The translations under genes and the position numbers were made by a program. Below the pieces are notes generated by a model that ran no database searches, was not told where the DNA came from, and saw only the letters and a list, made by a program, of their open reading frames with translations. DNA of 64,000 nucleotides from Chitinophaga oryzae (GTDB lineage Bacteria > Bacteroidota > Bacteroidia > Chitinophagales > Chitinophagaceae): NCBI RefSeq assembly GCF_012516375.2, contig NZ_CP051204.2, positions 7,440,001-7,504,000 of the forward strand, read 5' to 3'. Shown piece after piece: positions 26,498-35,729 of this stretch; positions within the stretch are counted from its first letter, which is position 1; every line of letters begins with the position of its first letter.

Positions 26498-27673
26498 ATG
26501 AAATATGGTCGAATAATTCTACTGTTATGCGGCATGACAGCCGTAAAACCGGCCGTACATGCCCAAAAAGCGGAGCAGAAAGCGCCCAATATCGGTGCCA
26601 GCTTCCTGCTGGTCAACCCCGATGCCCGTTCCAGCGGGGCCGGAGACGCCACCATCGGGCTGGAAGCCGATCCCAACTCCCTGTTTTCCAATGCTGCGAA
26701 AATTGTTTTTGCCGGCGACTGGGGTGTCAGCGCCAATTATTCTCCCTGGATGTGGGAATTGAATAATAACCAGTCCAACATGGCCTATGTATCCGCCTAT
26801 AAGAACTTCAATGCAGTGGAAGGCGTAGGGGTGTCCATGAAATACTTCAACTACGGAGAAGTGACATTCAGGGACGACAACGGCACTGTCCTGCAAACCT
26901 ATTCTCCCAAGGAGTTTGCGGTGGATGCAGCCTACGCCCGGAAGCTGGGGCAGCATATGTCGCTGGCCATTAGTCTGCGGTATGTACGCAGTCAGCTCGG
27001 GCAGGGCTCTTTCAACGGCCTGCAGCAAAAGCCGGCATCGGCCGTAGCCGGGGACGTAGGCTATTACTACCAGAACAGCACCGACCGGCTTGAATTCGGC
27101 AACCGTTATTCTTTCGGGGTGAGTTTTACCAACATCGGCACCAAGCTGCAGTACACCGACGACAATACCCGCAAGAGTTTTCTGCCGATGAACCTGCGTA
27201 TCGGCGGCGGCTATACGTTTGTGCACACCTACGATCATGAATTTACCATTGCCGTAGACATCAACAAGTTGCTGGTACCTACTCCTCCTCTGTATGCGGT
27301 TGATGACAATGGTATCCCCACCAACGAGATCCTTAAAGGGAAGGACCCTAACCGGCAGGTGGTTAGCGCCCTGTTTTCTTCTTTTGGCGATGCGCCAGGC
27401 GGTTTCAGCGAAGAGCTGCGTGAGTTTACCGTGGCCAGCGGGCTGGAATACGCCTATAAGCAGGCATTTTTTGCACGCACCGGCTATTTCTACGAGCATC
27501 CCCAGAAAGGGTTGCGGCAGCATTTCTCCGCAGGTCTGGGGGTGCGGTACTCCAATATAGAATTTGACGTTGCGTACCTGGTCCCCACCGGTACCAGCCT
27601 GCGGGAACGGCGCACGCTGAAGTTCTCCCTGGTATACAATATCGGCGCCCGTAAGGATGCGGCAGCCGAATGA
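26498..27673 (+). CDS. PorV/PorQ-family outer-membrane protein of the type IX secretion system
   Basis: 391 aa from the ATG at 26498 (MKYGRIILLLCGMTAVKPAV, signal peptide ending HAQ). The N-terminal region (FLLVNPDARSSGAGDATIGL, NSLFSNAAKIVF) matches the PorV pattern, followed by a FadL-like barrel with many aromatic strands (RYSFGVSFTNIG, NLRIGGGYTFVH, AGLGVRYSNIEFDVAYLV). PorV carries T9SS cargo to the PorU sortase. No porU gene is adjacent, so this may be a paralogue serving the local cargo (the upstream T9SS-sorted protein and perhaps the collagen-like protein). Confidence 0.75.
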   Translation: MKYGRIILLLCGMTAVKPAVHAQKAEQKAPNIGASFLLVNPDARSSGAGDATIGLEADPNSLFSNAAKIVFAGDWGVSANYSPWMWELNNNQSNMAYVSAYKNFNAVEGVGVSMKYFNYGEVTFRDDNGTVLQTYSPKEFAVDAAYARKLGQHMSLAISLRYVRSQLGQGSFNGLQQKPASAVAGDVGYYYQNSTDRLEFGNRYSFGVSFTNIGTKLQYTDDNTRKSFLPMNLRIGGGYTFVHTYDHEFTIAVDINKLLVPTPPLYAVDDNGIPTNEILKGKDPNRQVVSALFSSFGDAPGGFSEELREFTVASGLEYAYKQAFFARTGYFYEHPQKGLRQHFSAGLGVRYSNIEFDVAYLVPTGTSLRERRTLKFSLVYNIGARKDAAAE

Positions 27674-27700
27674 ATTTGCTAACACATTTAAAACGCCCAT

Positions 27701-28099
27701 ATGAAACTTTCTATCTTTCTCTTCCTGCTGCTGGCAGGCCTCAGCATACAGGCAGCCGCACAAAACAAAACCCGGGATATCCTGTTTCCTTCTTTCCAAA
27801 AGGACTTTGCGAAGCTGCAATCTGCCGCTCCTGAAAAAAGCGCCAAAGAAGCCCAGTTTCGTGGCCGTTCCACCAAAGAGCTGATCTTCAACGATTATAA
27901 ACCTTCCACTCCCCGCAGTACCGCCAGGATGGCCGCACCCGCCGCCGGCAAGAAAGCAGCGGTCCCTTCTGATATCAACAATGAAACGGCTGCTGCCGCA
28001 ACCCAGAAGTCCTCACAGCCGGTAGTTCCGTTCAAGATACCTGACCAGGGAGAAGAACACAAAGACAACGGCAGCAAACCCCTGAAAAACAAACCTTAA
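27701..28099 (+). CDS. Small secreted protein of unknown function
   Basis: 132 aa. The signal peptide [20 protein letters not shown] is clear (cleavage before QNKT). The mature part is short and low in complexity: [14 protein letters not shown], then Lys, Ala, Pro and Ser-rich segments and a hydrophilic Lys-rich end. I recognise no domain. It lies 27 nt after the PorV-family gene and 22 nt before the collagen-like gene, so it is probably co-transcribed and acts in the periplasm or at the surface with them. Confidence 0.65.
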   Translation: MKLSIFLFLLLAGLSIQAAAQNKTRDILFPSFQKDFAKLQSAAPEKSAKEAQFRGRSTKELIFNDYKPSTPRSTARMAAPAAGKKAAVPSDINNETAAAATQKSSQPVVPFKIPDQGEEHKDNGSKPLKNKP

Positions 28100-28121
28100 T
28101 ACAGTCCTTAAATCAGCCGAT

Positions 28122-31100
28122 ATGAAAAAAAGATACTTGCTTTCCCTCTTTTGCAGTATGCTGCTTTTAACACAGCTGACATACGCACAAAACGGGTTAA
28201 AAACGATCAACTATCAGGCGGTAGCCAGAAACAGCAACGGTACGGTGCTAGCCAATGAGAGCATTAAAGTGCGGATCTCTATCCTGGGAGGTTCTGCTGC
28301 CGGCCCGGTGCAATACCAGGAAACACATGATGCCATCACCAACCAGCTGGGGTTGTTCAACCTTCAGATTGGCGCAGGTACGCCGGTGAGCGGCACTTTT
28401 GCGGCTGTGCCCTGGGCTAACGCCAACCAATATATTAAAGTAGAAGCCGCCATCGGTGGCGGCAGCTTCCAGGTGCTGGGCAATTCACCGCTGGCCAGCG
28501 TGCCCTTTGCACTGTATGCAGCCAATGGCAATCCGGGTCCGGCAGGCCCTGCGGGCCCCGCAGGACCGGCAGGGCCGCAGGGTGTTCAGGGACCGGCAGG
28601 TGTTGCCGGTGCAGTAGGACCAGCAGGGCCGGCAGGACCAGCGGGACCGGTGGGAGCTACCGGCGCCGTAGGTCCGGTTGGACCGGCAGGGCCGGCGGGA
28701 GCTGTTGGTCCGGCCGGACCGCAGGGGCCACAGGGGCCGGCGGGGCCTATGGGGCTTCCCGGCGCGGTTGGACCGGCAGGACCAGCAGGACCGGTGGGAC
28801 CAGCGGGACCAGTAGGACCGGCAGGAGCTGACGGCCCAGCAGGACCAGCAGGACCCGCAGGAGCTGACGGACCGGTGGGACCAGTAGGTCCTGCAGGGCC
28901 GGTTGGACCAGCTGGACCAGCAGGACCGGTTGGACCGGCGGGGCCAGTAGGACCAGCAGGGCCTGCGGGAGACATTAACGGTGTTGCCGCAGGTGGTGAT
29001 CTGACGGGTACTTACCCTAATCCGGTGGTTGCCAAACTTCAGAGCATACCTGTGAGCAATGCAGCACCGTTGGCAGGGCAGCTTTTAAAATTTGACGGCG
29101 CCCAGTGGGTGCCCGGTGCAGCCGGTGGCGGACTGACGCTTCCTTTTGTGGCTACAGAAAACAATGCCGCCACGCTTTTCAGCATTACCAACGATGGTGA
29201 CGGCACTTCGCTGGAAGGAGTAAATAATACTACTACTTCCAATGTCGCCGCTATCAGGGGTATTGTGTCCTCGGCCAGTCCCGGTGGTTTTTCTGCAGCC
29301 GTGAGGGGTATCAATAACGGCACCGGCGGCCTGGGTGTGGGCGTATATGGCTCACAGGCCGGTTCCGGCTGGGGTGTTTACGGCACTACTCCCAACGGGT
29401 TAGGCGTTTATGGCAATGCTTCCGCCAACGGTTACGGCGTTTATGCCAACAGTAATACCGGCACCGGGCTGAATGCCACCAGTAACAATGGTATCCCCGC
29501 CAATATCAGCATTTACAACAATGCCAATAACAATAATGCGCTGGTGGTGAATTCTGTTGGTAATGGTACCGTGGTGAACGTAACCACTACAGGCAATGGC
29601 GCCGGTGTGCGTTCCAGTACCGTTGCCGGTTTTGGCGTGCATGGTATTACCTCCACCCTCACTTCAGCCGGCGTGGTAGGCGATAACAACGGCGGTGGCG
29701 AGGCTGTGGTGGGCCGTACCACCAGTGATATAGCCGGCGCAGTGGTAGGCCGCAACGATGGCGGCGGTTACGGTGTAAGAGGCTTTATCGCTACCAGCAC
29801 CTCCGGTACCGGTATCGGGGTGTTGGGACAGGTAGGTCTCAATAACAGCACCGGCCGGGCAGGACGATTTGAGAATTTCAACAATACCAACACCACCGGC
29901 AATACACTGGAGGTAGAAACCAATGGTAATGGTAATATCCCGGACAACACACAGGGCAATGCCGCCTCTTTCCTTGTTAACAACACCAATAGCGTGGCAG
30001 CAGCCATCCGGGCAGAAACCAATACCATCTTTGGCAACTTCGGAGCAGCCGGTGTATTTGGCGTTTCTTCCGGAACCGGCGGGCGCGCGGGGCTTTTTTA
30101 CGCCTCCAATCCATCTGGTAACGGCGCCTCCCTTATTTCCATCACCGATGGCAATGGCAATGCCATTACCGCCAATGCCGGCAAAGACGGCAACGGCGTA
30201 GAAACCAATATTGACGGGGCCGGCAATGCAATATATGCCTGGGTGCCTACTTTTTCTACCGGCAGGGCAGGACGGTTTGAGATCTTCAACGAAAGCAATA
30301 CCAGCGATGTGATCACAGTAAAGACTGTGGGTAACGGTATCGCCGGTAATTTCAAGGTGGACAAAACCACCGGCACCTCTCCTGCGGTGAAGGGTGAGGT
30401 GAATTCCCAGTTTGCCAATTTTGGCACTGCGGGTGTTTATGGCCAGTCTTCCGGTACCGGTGGTTATGCCGGCTTGTTCTATTCCTCCAATCCTGCGGGC
30501 AACGGTCCCGCTTTGCTGGCCCTTTCAGAAGGCAGTGGCAATGGTATTACTGCCAATGCGGGCGGTAACGGTGACGGTGTGGAAGCTTCCTGCGACGGCA
30601 GCGGCAACGCTATTTCCGGTTTCGTTCCCAATTTCGGTACCGGTAAAGCCGGGCGGTTCGCGAATTTCAATAACGCCAACGGTCAGCCGGTAGTGCATAT
30701 CACCACCACAGGTACCGGCAGCGGCATGTTGCTTAACCATCAGGGGCCCAGCGGCAACATTGCTGTTTTCCAGAGTGCCAGTGCTAATGTGGCGCGTATC
30801 AACAAAGCCGGCAGGGGCTTCTTTAACGGCGGCACCCAGAACAGCGGCGCCGACGTGGCCGAAGCTTTCGACGTAACCGGTGCTATACAGCAATATGAGC
30901 CGGGCGATGTGATGGTGATTGCCACAGACGCAGACCGGACCATTGAAAAGTCTTCCGAAGCTTATTCTTCCCTGGTAGTGGGCGTATATGCCACCAAGCC
31001 GGGGGTATTGCTGACAGAGGAAGACATCGAAACCGATCTTTCCGACAAAGCGCCTTTGGGCGTGGTGGGCGTGATCCCGACCAAAGTATGCAATGAAAAC

Positions 31101-31262
31101 GGGCCTATCCGCCGCGGCGATCTGCTGGTAACTGCCAGCAAGCCGGGCTATGCCATGAAAGCGGACCCAGACAAGGTGAAACCGGGGCAGGCCATTGGCA
31201 AAGCCTTACAGGAGTTTGACGGCACGCAGGGTAAGATCAAAGTGCTTGTAAACGTGAGATAA
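28122..31262 (+). CDS. Large surface protein with collagen-like Gly-X-Y region
   Basis: 1046 aa. Order: signal peptide (1-22, [20 protein letters not shown]); an N-terminal domain (24-133, starting [17 protein letters not shown]) seen in many Bacteroidota secreted proteins; 136-283 with about 49 Gly-x-y triplets, mostly GPA, GPV and GAV, able to form a collagen-like triple helix; then about 600 residues of Gly/Asn-rich beta repeats ([18 protein letters not shown] and [18 protein letters not shown] mark two copies about 150 residues apart); and a C-terminal module (about 925-1046, [20 protein letters not shown], then [18 protein letters not shown]) known from tail-fibre-like proteins. No T9SS sorting domain is seen at its end. 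Likely an extended trimeric fibre. Confidence 0.85.
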   Translation: MKKRYLLSLFCSMLLLTQLTYAQNGLKTINYQAVARNSNGTVLANESIKVRISILGGSAAGPVQYQETHDAITNQLGLFNLQIGAGTPVSGTFAAVPWANANQYIKVEAAIGGGSFQVLGNSPLASVPFALYAANGNPGPAGPAGPAGPAGPQGVQGPAGVAGAVGPAGPAGPAGPVGATGAVGPVGPAGPAGAVGPAGPQGPQGPAGPMGLPGAVGPAGPAGPVGPAGPVGPAGADGPAGPAGPAGADGPVGPVGPAGPVGPAGPAGPVGPAGPVGPAGPAGDINGVAAGGDLTGTYPNPVVAKLQSIPVSNAAPLAGQLLKFDGAQWVPGAAGGGLTLPFVATENNAATLFSITNDGDGTSLEGVNNTTTSNVAAIRGIVSSASPGGFSAAVRGINNGTGGLGVGVYGSQAGSGWGVYGTTPNGLGVYGNASANGYGVYANSNTGTGLNATSNNGIPANISIYNNANNNNALVVNSVGNGTVVNVTTTGNGAGVRSSTVAGFGVHGITSTLTSAGVVGDNNGGGEAVVGRTTSDIAGAVVGRNDGGGYGVRGFIATSTSGTGIGVLGQVGLNNSTGRAGRFENFNNTNTTGNTLEVETNGNGNIPDNTQGNAASFLVNNTNSVAAAIRAETNTIFGNFGAAGVFGVSSGTGGRAGLFYASNPSGNGASLISITDGNGNAITANAGKDGNGVETNIDGAGNAIYAWVPTFSTGRAGRFEIFNESNTSDVITVKTVGNGIAGNFKVDKTTGTSPAVKGEVNSQFANFGTAGVYGQSSGTGGYAGLFYSSNPAGNGPALLALSEGSGNGITANAGGNGDGVEASCDGSGNAISGFVPNFGTGKAGRFANFNNANGQPVVHITTTGTGSGMLLNHQGPSGNIAVFQSASANVARINKAGRGFFNGGTQNSGADVAEAFDVTGAIQQYEPGDVMVIATDADRTIEKSSEAYSSLVVGVYATKPGVLLTEEDIETDLSDKAPLGVVGVIPTKVCNENGPIRRGDLLVTASKPGYAMKADPDKVKPGQAIGKALQEFDGTQGKIKVLVNVR

Positions 31263-31290
31263 CATAAGCAGTATACCACGATGCACCCAG

Positions 31291-31325
31291 GGCCGCCGGT
31301 TTCTTGCCGGTGGCCTTTTTATTTT
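31291..31325 (+). terminator. Terminator of the surface-protein block
   Basis: The stem GGCCGCCGG / CCGGTGGCC (one mismatch) with a 7-nt loop is followed by TTTTTATTTT, 28 nt after the collagen-like gene. Confidence 0.85.
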
Positions 31326-31448
31326 GACGGGCGGAGCCTAAGCGGGACGGTGACTGTTGCAGGTGGGCGTTCCAACGGGGTAGTGGTCGAAAAGGGCGGC
31401 AAGCCCGGGCGATACCCTGCGCCAATACCGCAGGCATCTTATAAACAT

Positions 31449-31486
31449 AAAAAGGCAAACAGCTCCGGAGAGGAACTGTTTGCCAA
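31449..31486 (-). terminator. Terminator of rpsL-rpsG
   Basis: A 9-bp perfect stem GGCAAACAG / CTGTTTGCC (31454-31462 with 31476-31484) is followed on the minus strand by TTTTTATG. It lies 30-65 nt past rpsG. Confidence 0.8.
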
Positions 31487-31515
31487 ATATATTGAGTTGC
31501 CCTTTCGGGCTATAA

Positions 31516-31983
31516 CTATACTCTGAAGTGAGAGAAAGCTTTGTTGGCTTCAGCCATACGGTGAGTATCTTCTTTCTTCTTGAACGCTGCGCCTTCACCT
31601 TTGCTTGCTGCTACGATTTCGTTTGCCAGCTTATCCGCCATGCTCTTACCGTTTCTTTCACCAGCGTAACGAACCAGCCATTTGATGCTCAGGGATACTT
31701 TTCTATCCGGGCGAACTTCAGCAGGGATCTGGAAGGTAGCGCCACCGATACGACGGCTTCTAACTTCTACAGCAGGAGTTACGTTGTTCAATGCTTTTTT
31801 CCAAACTTCATAACCGTTTTCACCGGTCATCTGGCTTACCTTATCCACGGCATCGTAGAAGATTTTATAGGCAATGCTCTTTTTTCCTTGTTCCATAACG
31901 TTATTAACGAAGCGTGTAACCAGCTTGTCGTTAAACCGAGGATCCGGAGCCAGAGGCAATTTTTTTGCAGCTTGCTTTCTCAT
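31516..31983 (-). CDS. rpsG: 30S ribosomal protein S7
   Basis: S7 (155 aa) organises the 30S head at the E site. MRKQAAKKLPLAPDPRFNDK, RFVNNVMEQGKKSIAYKIFY and VEVRSRRIGGATFQIPAEVR are conserved. It starts 29 nt after rpsL. The following gene on this strand would normally be fusA, but a hairpin terminator and an oppositely oriented gene block lie there instead. Confidence 0.98.
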   Translation of the reverse strand: MRKQAAKKLPLAPDPRFNDKLVTRFVNNVMEQGKKSIAYKIFYDAVDKVSQMTGENGYEVWKKALNNVTPAVEVRSRRIGGATFQIPAEVRPDRKVSLSIKWLVRYAGERNGKSMADKLANEIVAASKGEGAAFKKKEDTHRMAEANKAFSHFRV

Positions 31984-32012
31984 TATTGAAAATTACGACT
32001 ATTTATAATTGA

Positions 32013-32393
32013 TTATTTCTTAGCCTTTTCCTTTTTAGTACCATATTTGGAACGGCTCTGCTTTCTGTCTTTCACACCGGCAGTATCCAGGGAACCGCGA
32101 ACGATGTGGTAACGAACACCAGGTAAGTCTTTTACCCTTCCACCACGGATCAGTACGATGGAGTGCTCCTGCAGGTTGTGACCTTCACCCGGGATATACG
32201 CAATCACCTCAACTTTATTGGTCAAACGCACCTTTGCAACTTTACGCAAAGCGGAGTTAGGTTTTTTAGGCGTGGTTGTGTACACACGAGTACAAACACC
32301 ACGACGCTGAGGGCAGCTATCTAATGCCCTGGACTTGGACTTAGCCCGGATAATTTCTCTTCCTTTTCTTACTAATTGTTGTATAGTAGGCAT
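32013..32393 (-). CDS. rpsL: 30S ribosomal protein S12
   Basis: S12 (126 aa) acts in decoding. [20 protein letters not shown] opens the protein. The decoding loops [18 protein letters not shown] and [17 protein letters not shown] carry the wild-type Lys residues that change in streptomycin-resistant strains of other bacteria. First gene of the short rpsL-rpsG operon with a near-perfect promoter at 32462-32492. Confidence 0.98.
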   Translation of the reverse strand: MPTIQQLVRKGREIIRAKSKSRALDSCPQRRGVCTRVYTTTPKKPNSALRKVAKVRLTNKVEVIAYIPGEGHNLQEHSIVLIRGGRVKDLPGVRYHIVRGSLDTAGVKDRKQSRSKYGTKKEKAKK

Positions 32394-32461
32394 TCTTTAC
32401 CTAGTTTTTTATGTCGGTTTACAATGACATCCAAATTTCCCATATGGGAATTTTGGGAGGG

Positions 32462-32492
32462 CAAAGGTAAAACTATATATGTGAATAACAAA
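32462..32492 (-). promoter_or_regulatory. Promoter of rpsL-rpsG
   Basis: -33 TTTG (32492-32489), 19-nt spacer, -7 TACCTTTG (32469-32462), followed by GCCCTCCCAAAA. The same GCCCTCCCAAA follows the rpsJ promoter. A further TACCTTTG at 32590-32597 might be a second start. Confidence 0.8.
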
Positions 32493-32625
32493 ATTGTTTC
32501 GAATATTTTTTGCCGGCTTTGAAGTTCCCAGGTAGTCGAAGACTGGTCAAATGCGATCTGGTATAAGCAGGATTATCAAAATCCGGATTGCAAAGGTATG
32601 CTTTCCTTTAGAATCTACCATAAAA

Positions 32626-32656
32626 AAATAGGGCCGGTTGCCAGACCCTATTATAT
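32626..32656 (-). terminator. Terminator of ilvE
   Basis: The stem AATAGGG / CCCTATT with an extended loop is followed on the minus strand by TTTTTTTATG. It lies about 60 nt after the ilvE stop. Confidence 0.7.
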
Positions 32657-32713
32657 TTTGGCATTTTTTGATGTTGATACTTTTTGATTTTTGTTTTAAT
32701 AATATGTAGCTGC

Positions 32714-33814
32714 TTATTTTTCACCAACATGATAATTCCAGTTGCGGGTATCTTCTGCGCGGCCGGTACGGATGGCGTCCAGGCGGCGGATAACTTCCGC
32801 AGCGGTTTTATACGTTGTGGTGTCCAGTTTGATCTGGGTATCCAGATAATCCAGCTGTTCTACATAGGCCAGTGCGGCGGCGGTTCCGGTACCGAAGACT
32901 TCGCGCAGGGAGCCGTTTTTGTAGGCGGTCACCACTTCGTCTATAGATACGGGCCTTTCTTCTACAGTGAGACCGAGGTCTTTCAGCAGATCGATCACGC
33001 TGGCGCGGGTAACGCCTTCCAGGATGGTGCCCTGTGCCAGGTCGGGGGTAATGGCCGTATTGCCGATAATGACAAATACGTTCATGGTACCGCATTCCTG
33101 CAGGTATTTATGTTCATAGCCGTCTACCCAGAGGATCTGGTCGTATCCCTGTTTTTTGGCCTGCATGGTAGGATACATGGTACCGCCATAGTTACCCGCA
33201 GCTTTGGCGTACCCTACGCCGCCGGGGAATGCGCGTACATATTTATCCTGTACCAGCAGTTTTATCGGCTTGTTGAAATAGGGGCCTGAAGGTGAGTTGA
33301 TAATAGCAAAACGATAGGTATCAGAAGGACGTACCCCGATGAACTCGTCTGCCGCGATCATAAAGGGACGCAGGTAGAGGGAGCAACCTTCGCCGGTGGG
33401 TATCCAGTTGCGGTCCAGGTCGATCAGCATGTCCATGCCGCCGATGAAGAGCCATTCCGGCACTTCGGGCATCCCCATTCTTTCGGCAGAAGTATTGAAC
33501 CTTCTGTAGTTGTCATACGGGCGGAAGATCATCGGGTTATCCTGAGGATCTTTATAGGCCTTGATACCTTCAAAAATGGCCTGTCCATAGTGCCAGGCTG
33601 CATTGGAAGGACTTACAGAAAAGTTCTGAAAAGGCAGGATTTCGGCATTTTTCCACTCTTTTCCATCAAAATCGGCTACCAGCATGTGGTCAGCATACTT
33701 TTTACCGAACACCAGATTATTAAAATCCACTTCACTTAAACGGCTATGCGTAGTTTTTGTGACTTTGATCTTCTGCAATGCTTCTTCCTTTACTGTTGAT
33801 TTAGCTACCATCAT
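32714..33814 (-). CDS. ilvE: Branched-chain amino-acid aminotransferase
   Basis: A PLP enzyme that exchanges the amino group between Leu, Ile or Val and 2-oxoglutarate. 366 aa, group II type. Key parts: AWHYGQAIFEGIKAYKDPQD near the N-terminus, LYLRPFMIAAD, GYAKAAGNYGGTMYPTMQAK (contains the Schiff-base Lys), ILWVDGYEHKYLQECGTMNV, GTILEGVTRASVIDLLKDLG, and the cofactor-site EVFGTGTAAALAYVE. Two adjacent ATGs start the frame; the first is used here. Monocistronic, with its own terminator. Confidence 0.96.
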   Translation of the reverse strand: MMVAKSTVKEEALQKIKVTKTTHSRLSEVDFNNLVFGKKYADHMLVADFDGKEWKNAEILPFQNFSVSPSNAAWHYGQAIFEGIKAYKDPQDNPMIFRPYDNYRRFNTSAERMGMPEVPEWLFIGGMDMLIDLDRNWIPTGEGCSLYLRPFMIAADEFIGVRPSDTYRFAIINSPSGPYFNKPIKLLVQDKYVRAFPGGVGYAKAAGNYGGTMYPTMQAKKQGYDQILWVDGYEHKYLQECGTMNVFVIIGNTAITPDLAQGTILEGVTRASVIDLLKDLGLTVEERPVSIDEVVTAYKNGSLREVFGTGTAAALAYVEQLDYLDTQIKLDTTTYKTAAEVIRRLDAIRTGRAEDTRNWNYHVGEK

Positions 33815-33943
33815 GGTTAATCAATTTTATCTCAATATTTTTACACTTTCTTGCGTTGGCTGGCCGCACTTGCGGATACGGCAGTGCAAATAAACTGATT
33901 TTTCCCCACGCGGGACTTTGATATTAAATTAAATCATAATAAT

Positions 33944-34441
33944 ATGTCGCTCGAGCAATTAGACCTTGATCCGTACTATCTGGCTAAAATCTTTACCCAG
34001 CCGATCATTCCCGGGAAAAGCGTACCGCTTGCAGCGCCGCAAATTGAGGTGCCCAAAGTCAAATATTTAGGAGAAAATCAAAAAAACGTTGCGCTCTTCA
34101 TACAAAACGAAAATGAAGCCTACTTAAATGAGGAATTATTCAACCTCCTCACCAATATATTAAACGCCTGTAAACTGGGGATGCAGGACGTATCCCTGAT
34201 AAACACTGCTCCATACCCGCAGCTGGACTACACTTCGTGGAACACAGCCGTGAAGATTGAGAAGGCCATTGTATTTGGCGCCTCATCGGCACCGCTGGGC
34301 CTGGCAGATGCGCCCCTTTACCAGCTGCTGACCGTGAACAGCACTACCCTGCTGCTGTCTGACGATCTTCAGATCATCGGGGCCGATAAAGTACTGAAAG
34401 CCAAACTGTGGGCCGGATTAAAGCAACTGCTTGGCATTTAG
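33944..34441 (+). CDS. Conserved hypothetical protein upstream of rdgB
   Basis: 165 aa, no signal peptide, acidic to neutral. It opens MSLEQLDLDPYYLAKIFTQP and later has VALFIQNENEAYLNEELFNL, DVSLINTAPYPQLDY and KVLKAKLWAGLKQLLGI. The layout suggests an alpha/beta fold with a C-terminal helix. I cannot assign a function. It lies 56 nt upstream of rdgB on the same strand, so co-expression with a nucleotide-pool enzyme is possible. Small DNA-replication accessory proteins in Bacteroidota can look similar, but this is only a guess. Confidence 0.65.
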   Translation: MSLEQLDLDPYYLAKIFTQPIIPGKSVPLAAPQIEVPKVKYLGENQKNVALFIQNENEAYLNEELFNLLTNILNACKLGMQDVSLINTAPYPQLDYTSWNTAVKIEKAIVFGASSAPLGLADAPLYQLLTVNSTTLLLSDDLQIIGADKVLKAKLWAGLKQLLGI

Positions 34442-34497
34442 TCATTTTGATATTTATTTATTTTATTATTGATTTTGGGATTTAGAATTTTTTATAG

Positions 34498-35079
34498 ATG
34501 AAGTTGATTTTTGCCACCAATAACGAGAACAAAGTGAAGGAATTCCGTTCCATGCTGGGCGATCATTTTGAGATCATCACCCTGCTGGAAGCCGGCATAG
34601 ACATTGACATTCCGGAGCCGCACGACACCCTGGAAGAGAACGCCCGCGAGAAATCCACGACCATTCACCGGATGACCGGCCAGAACTGCTTTGCCGAAGA
34701 TACCGGCCTGGAAATAGATACACTGGACGGCGCCCCGGGCGTATTAAGCGCCCGCTATGCCGGCGAACAGAAGCTGGCATCCGACAACATCGTCAAAGTA
34801 CTGGCGGAAATGGAAGGCGCCACCAACCGCAACGCCCGGTTCCGCACCGTGATCTCCCTGATACTCGACGGGAAAGAATACCAGTTTGAAGGCGTCAGCC
34901 AGGGCACCATCCTGGACCATACCTCCGGAACCCAAGGCTTCGGCTACGACCCCATTTTCGTCCCCGAAGGAGCCGACCGCTCCTTTGCCGAAATGGAACT
35001 CACCGAAAAAAATAAATACAGCCACCGCAGCCGTGCCTTCGACAAGTTCGTCGCCTTCCTGAAAACATTACCCGTTTAA
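34498..35079 (+). CDS. rdgB: Non-canonical purine NTP pyrophosphatase (RdgB/HAM1 family)
   Basis: Hydrolyses dITP, ITP and XTP to monophosphates, keeping deaminated purines out of DNA and RNA. 193 aa. Diagnostic motifs: ATNNENKVKEFRSML at the start, CFAEDTGLEIDTLDGAPGV with the catalytic Asp, GTQGFGYDPIFVPEG, and SHRSRAFDKF near the end. It is followed 29 nt later by a thioesterase gene, so a small operon is likely. Confidence 0.96.
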   Translation: MKLIFATNNENKVKEFRSMLGDHFEIITLLEAGIDIDIPEPHDTLEENAREKSTTIHRMTGQNCFAEDTGLEIDTLDGAPGVLSARYAGEQKLASDNIVKVLAEMEGATNRNARFRTVISLILDGKEYQFEGVSQGTILDHTSGTQGFGYDPIFVPEGADRSFAEMELTEKNKYSHRSRAFDKFVAFLKTLPV

Positions 35080-35108
35080 CATCTACCTAAACATCTACCT
35101 AAAAAATA

Positions 35109-35558
35109 ATGGCCAGAATAAAAATAGACCTGCCGGCACAATTCGGATTCAGCACCACAATACCCATCAGGATACAGGATGTTAACTATGGCGGACATGT
35201 TGGCAACGACGCTATCCTGTCCATCATGCACGAAGCCCGCATGCAGTTTTTGCAACACGCCGGCTACAAAGAACTGGACCATGAAGCCGGCACCGGCCTG
35301 ATCATGGCAGACGTAGCCGTCACCTACAAAGGCGAAGGCTTCCATGGCGATATCTTCACCGTAGAAGTAGCCGCCGGAGAATACAGCGCTTTTGGCTTTG
35401 AACTGTTTTACCAGCTGACCACCCAACGTAACGGCCAAACCATCACCATCGCCACCGCCAAAACCGGGATGGTATGCTTTGATTATAATGCCCGCAAGGT
35501 CATGAAACTGCCGGCCGGGATGAAAATGGCGCTGGAATCGCCGGGGGCCCAGGGCTGA
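35109..35558 (+). CDS. Acyl-CoA thioesterase, hotdog fold (4HBT type)
   Basis: 149 aa. The hotdog helix follows the pattern IRIQDVNYGGHVGNDAILSI, with MHEARMQFLQHAGYKELD after it; the Asp/Asn and Gly-His-Val cluster resembles the active site of YbgC-like 4-hydroxybenzoyl-CoA thioesterases. Strands VAVTYKGEGFHGDIFTVEVA and ATAKTGMVCFDYNARKVMKL complete the fold. The exact substrate is unknown. Confidence 0.8.
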   Translation: MARIKIDLPAQFGFSTTIPIRIQDVNYGGHVGNDAILSIMHEARMQFLQHAGYKELDHEAGTGLIMADVAVTYKGEGFHGDIFTVEVAAGEYSAFGFELFYQLTTQRNGQTITIATAKTGMVCFDYNARKVMKLPAGMKMALESPGAQG

Positions 35559-35604
35559 CGCCCTGCGCTACGATGTTGTTCAGGTTCTTTATCATTAGGA
35601 GCTG

Positions 35605-35698
35605 TTAATATTGGGATATCATCATCAGCGCATTAATATTGGGATGTCATCATCAGCGCATTCATATTGGGATATCATCATCAGCGCATTAATATTGG
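35605..35698. repeat. 28-bp tandem direct repeat (3.4 copies)
   Basis: Units starting at 35605, 35633, 35661 and (partial) 35689 share the core ATATTGGGATATCATCATCA, then GCGCATT, with one or two changes per copy. No spacers separate the units, so this is not a CRISPR array. It lies just upstream of the nitroreductase gene. Confidence 0.9.
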
Positions 35699-35729
35699 AA
35701 ACCATCATTATTATAAATATTATTATTTA

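Noticed and set aside
26525..27820. 431-codon open frame on the minus strand opposite the PorV-family gene
   Set aside because: The plus-strand frame has a signal peptide, family motifs and operon context; the antisense frame has none.
28586..28975. Minus-strand Gly-Pro-Ala-rich frame resembling another collagen gene
   Set aside because: The reverse complement of GGC/CCG/GCN triplet repeats also reads as Gly, Pro and Ala; it is a mirror of the real collagen-like region.
35605..35698. Possible CRISPR array
   Set aside because: The repeats are directly adjacent without spacers and no cas genes are near.
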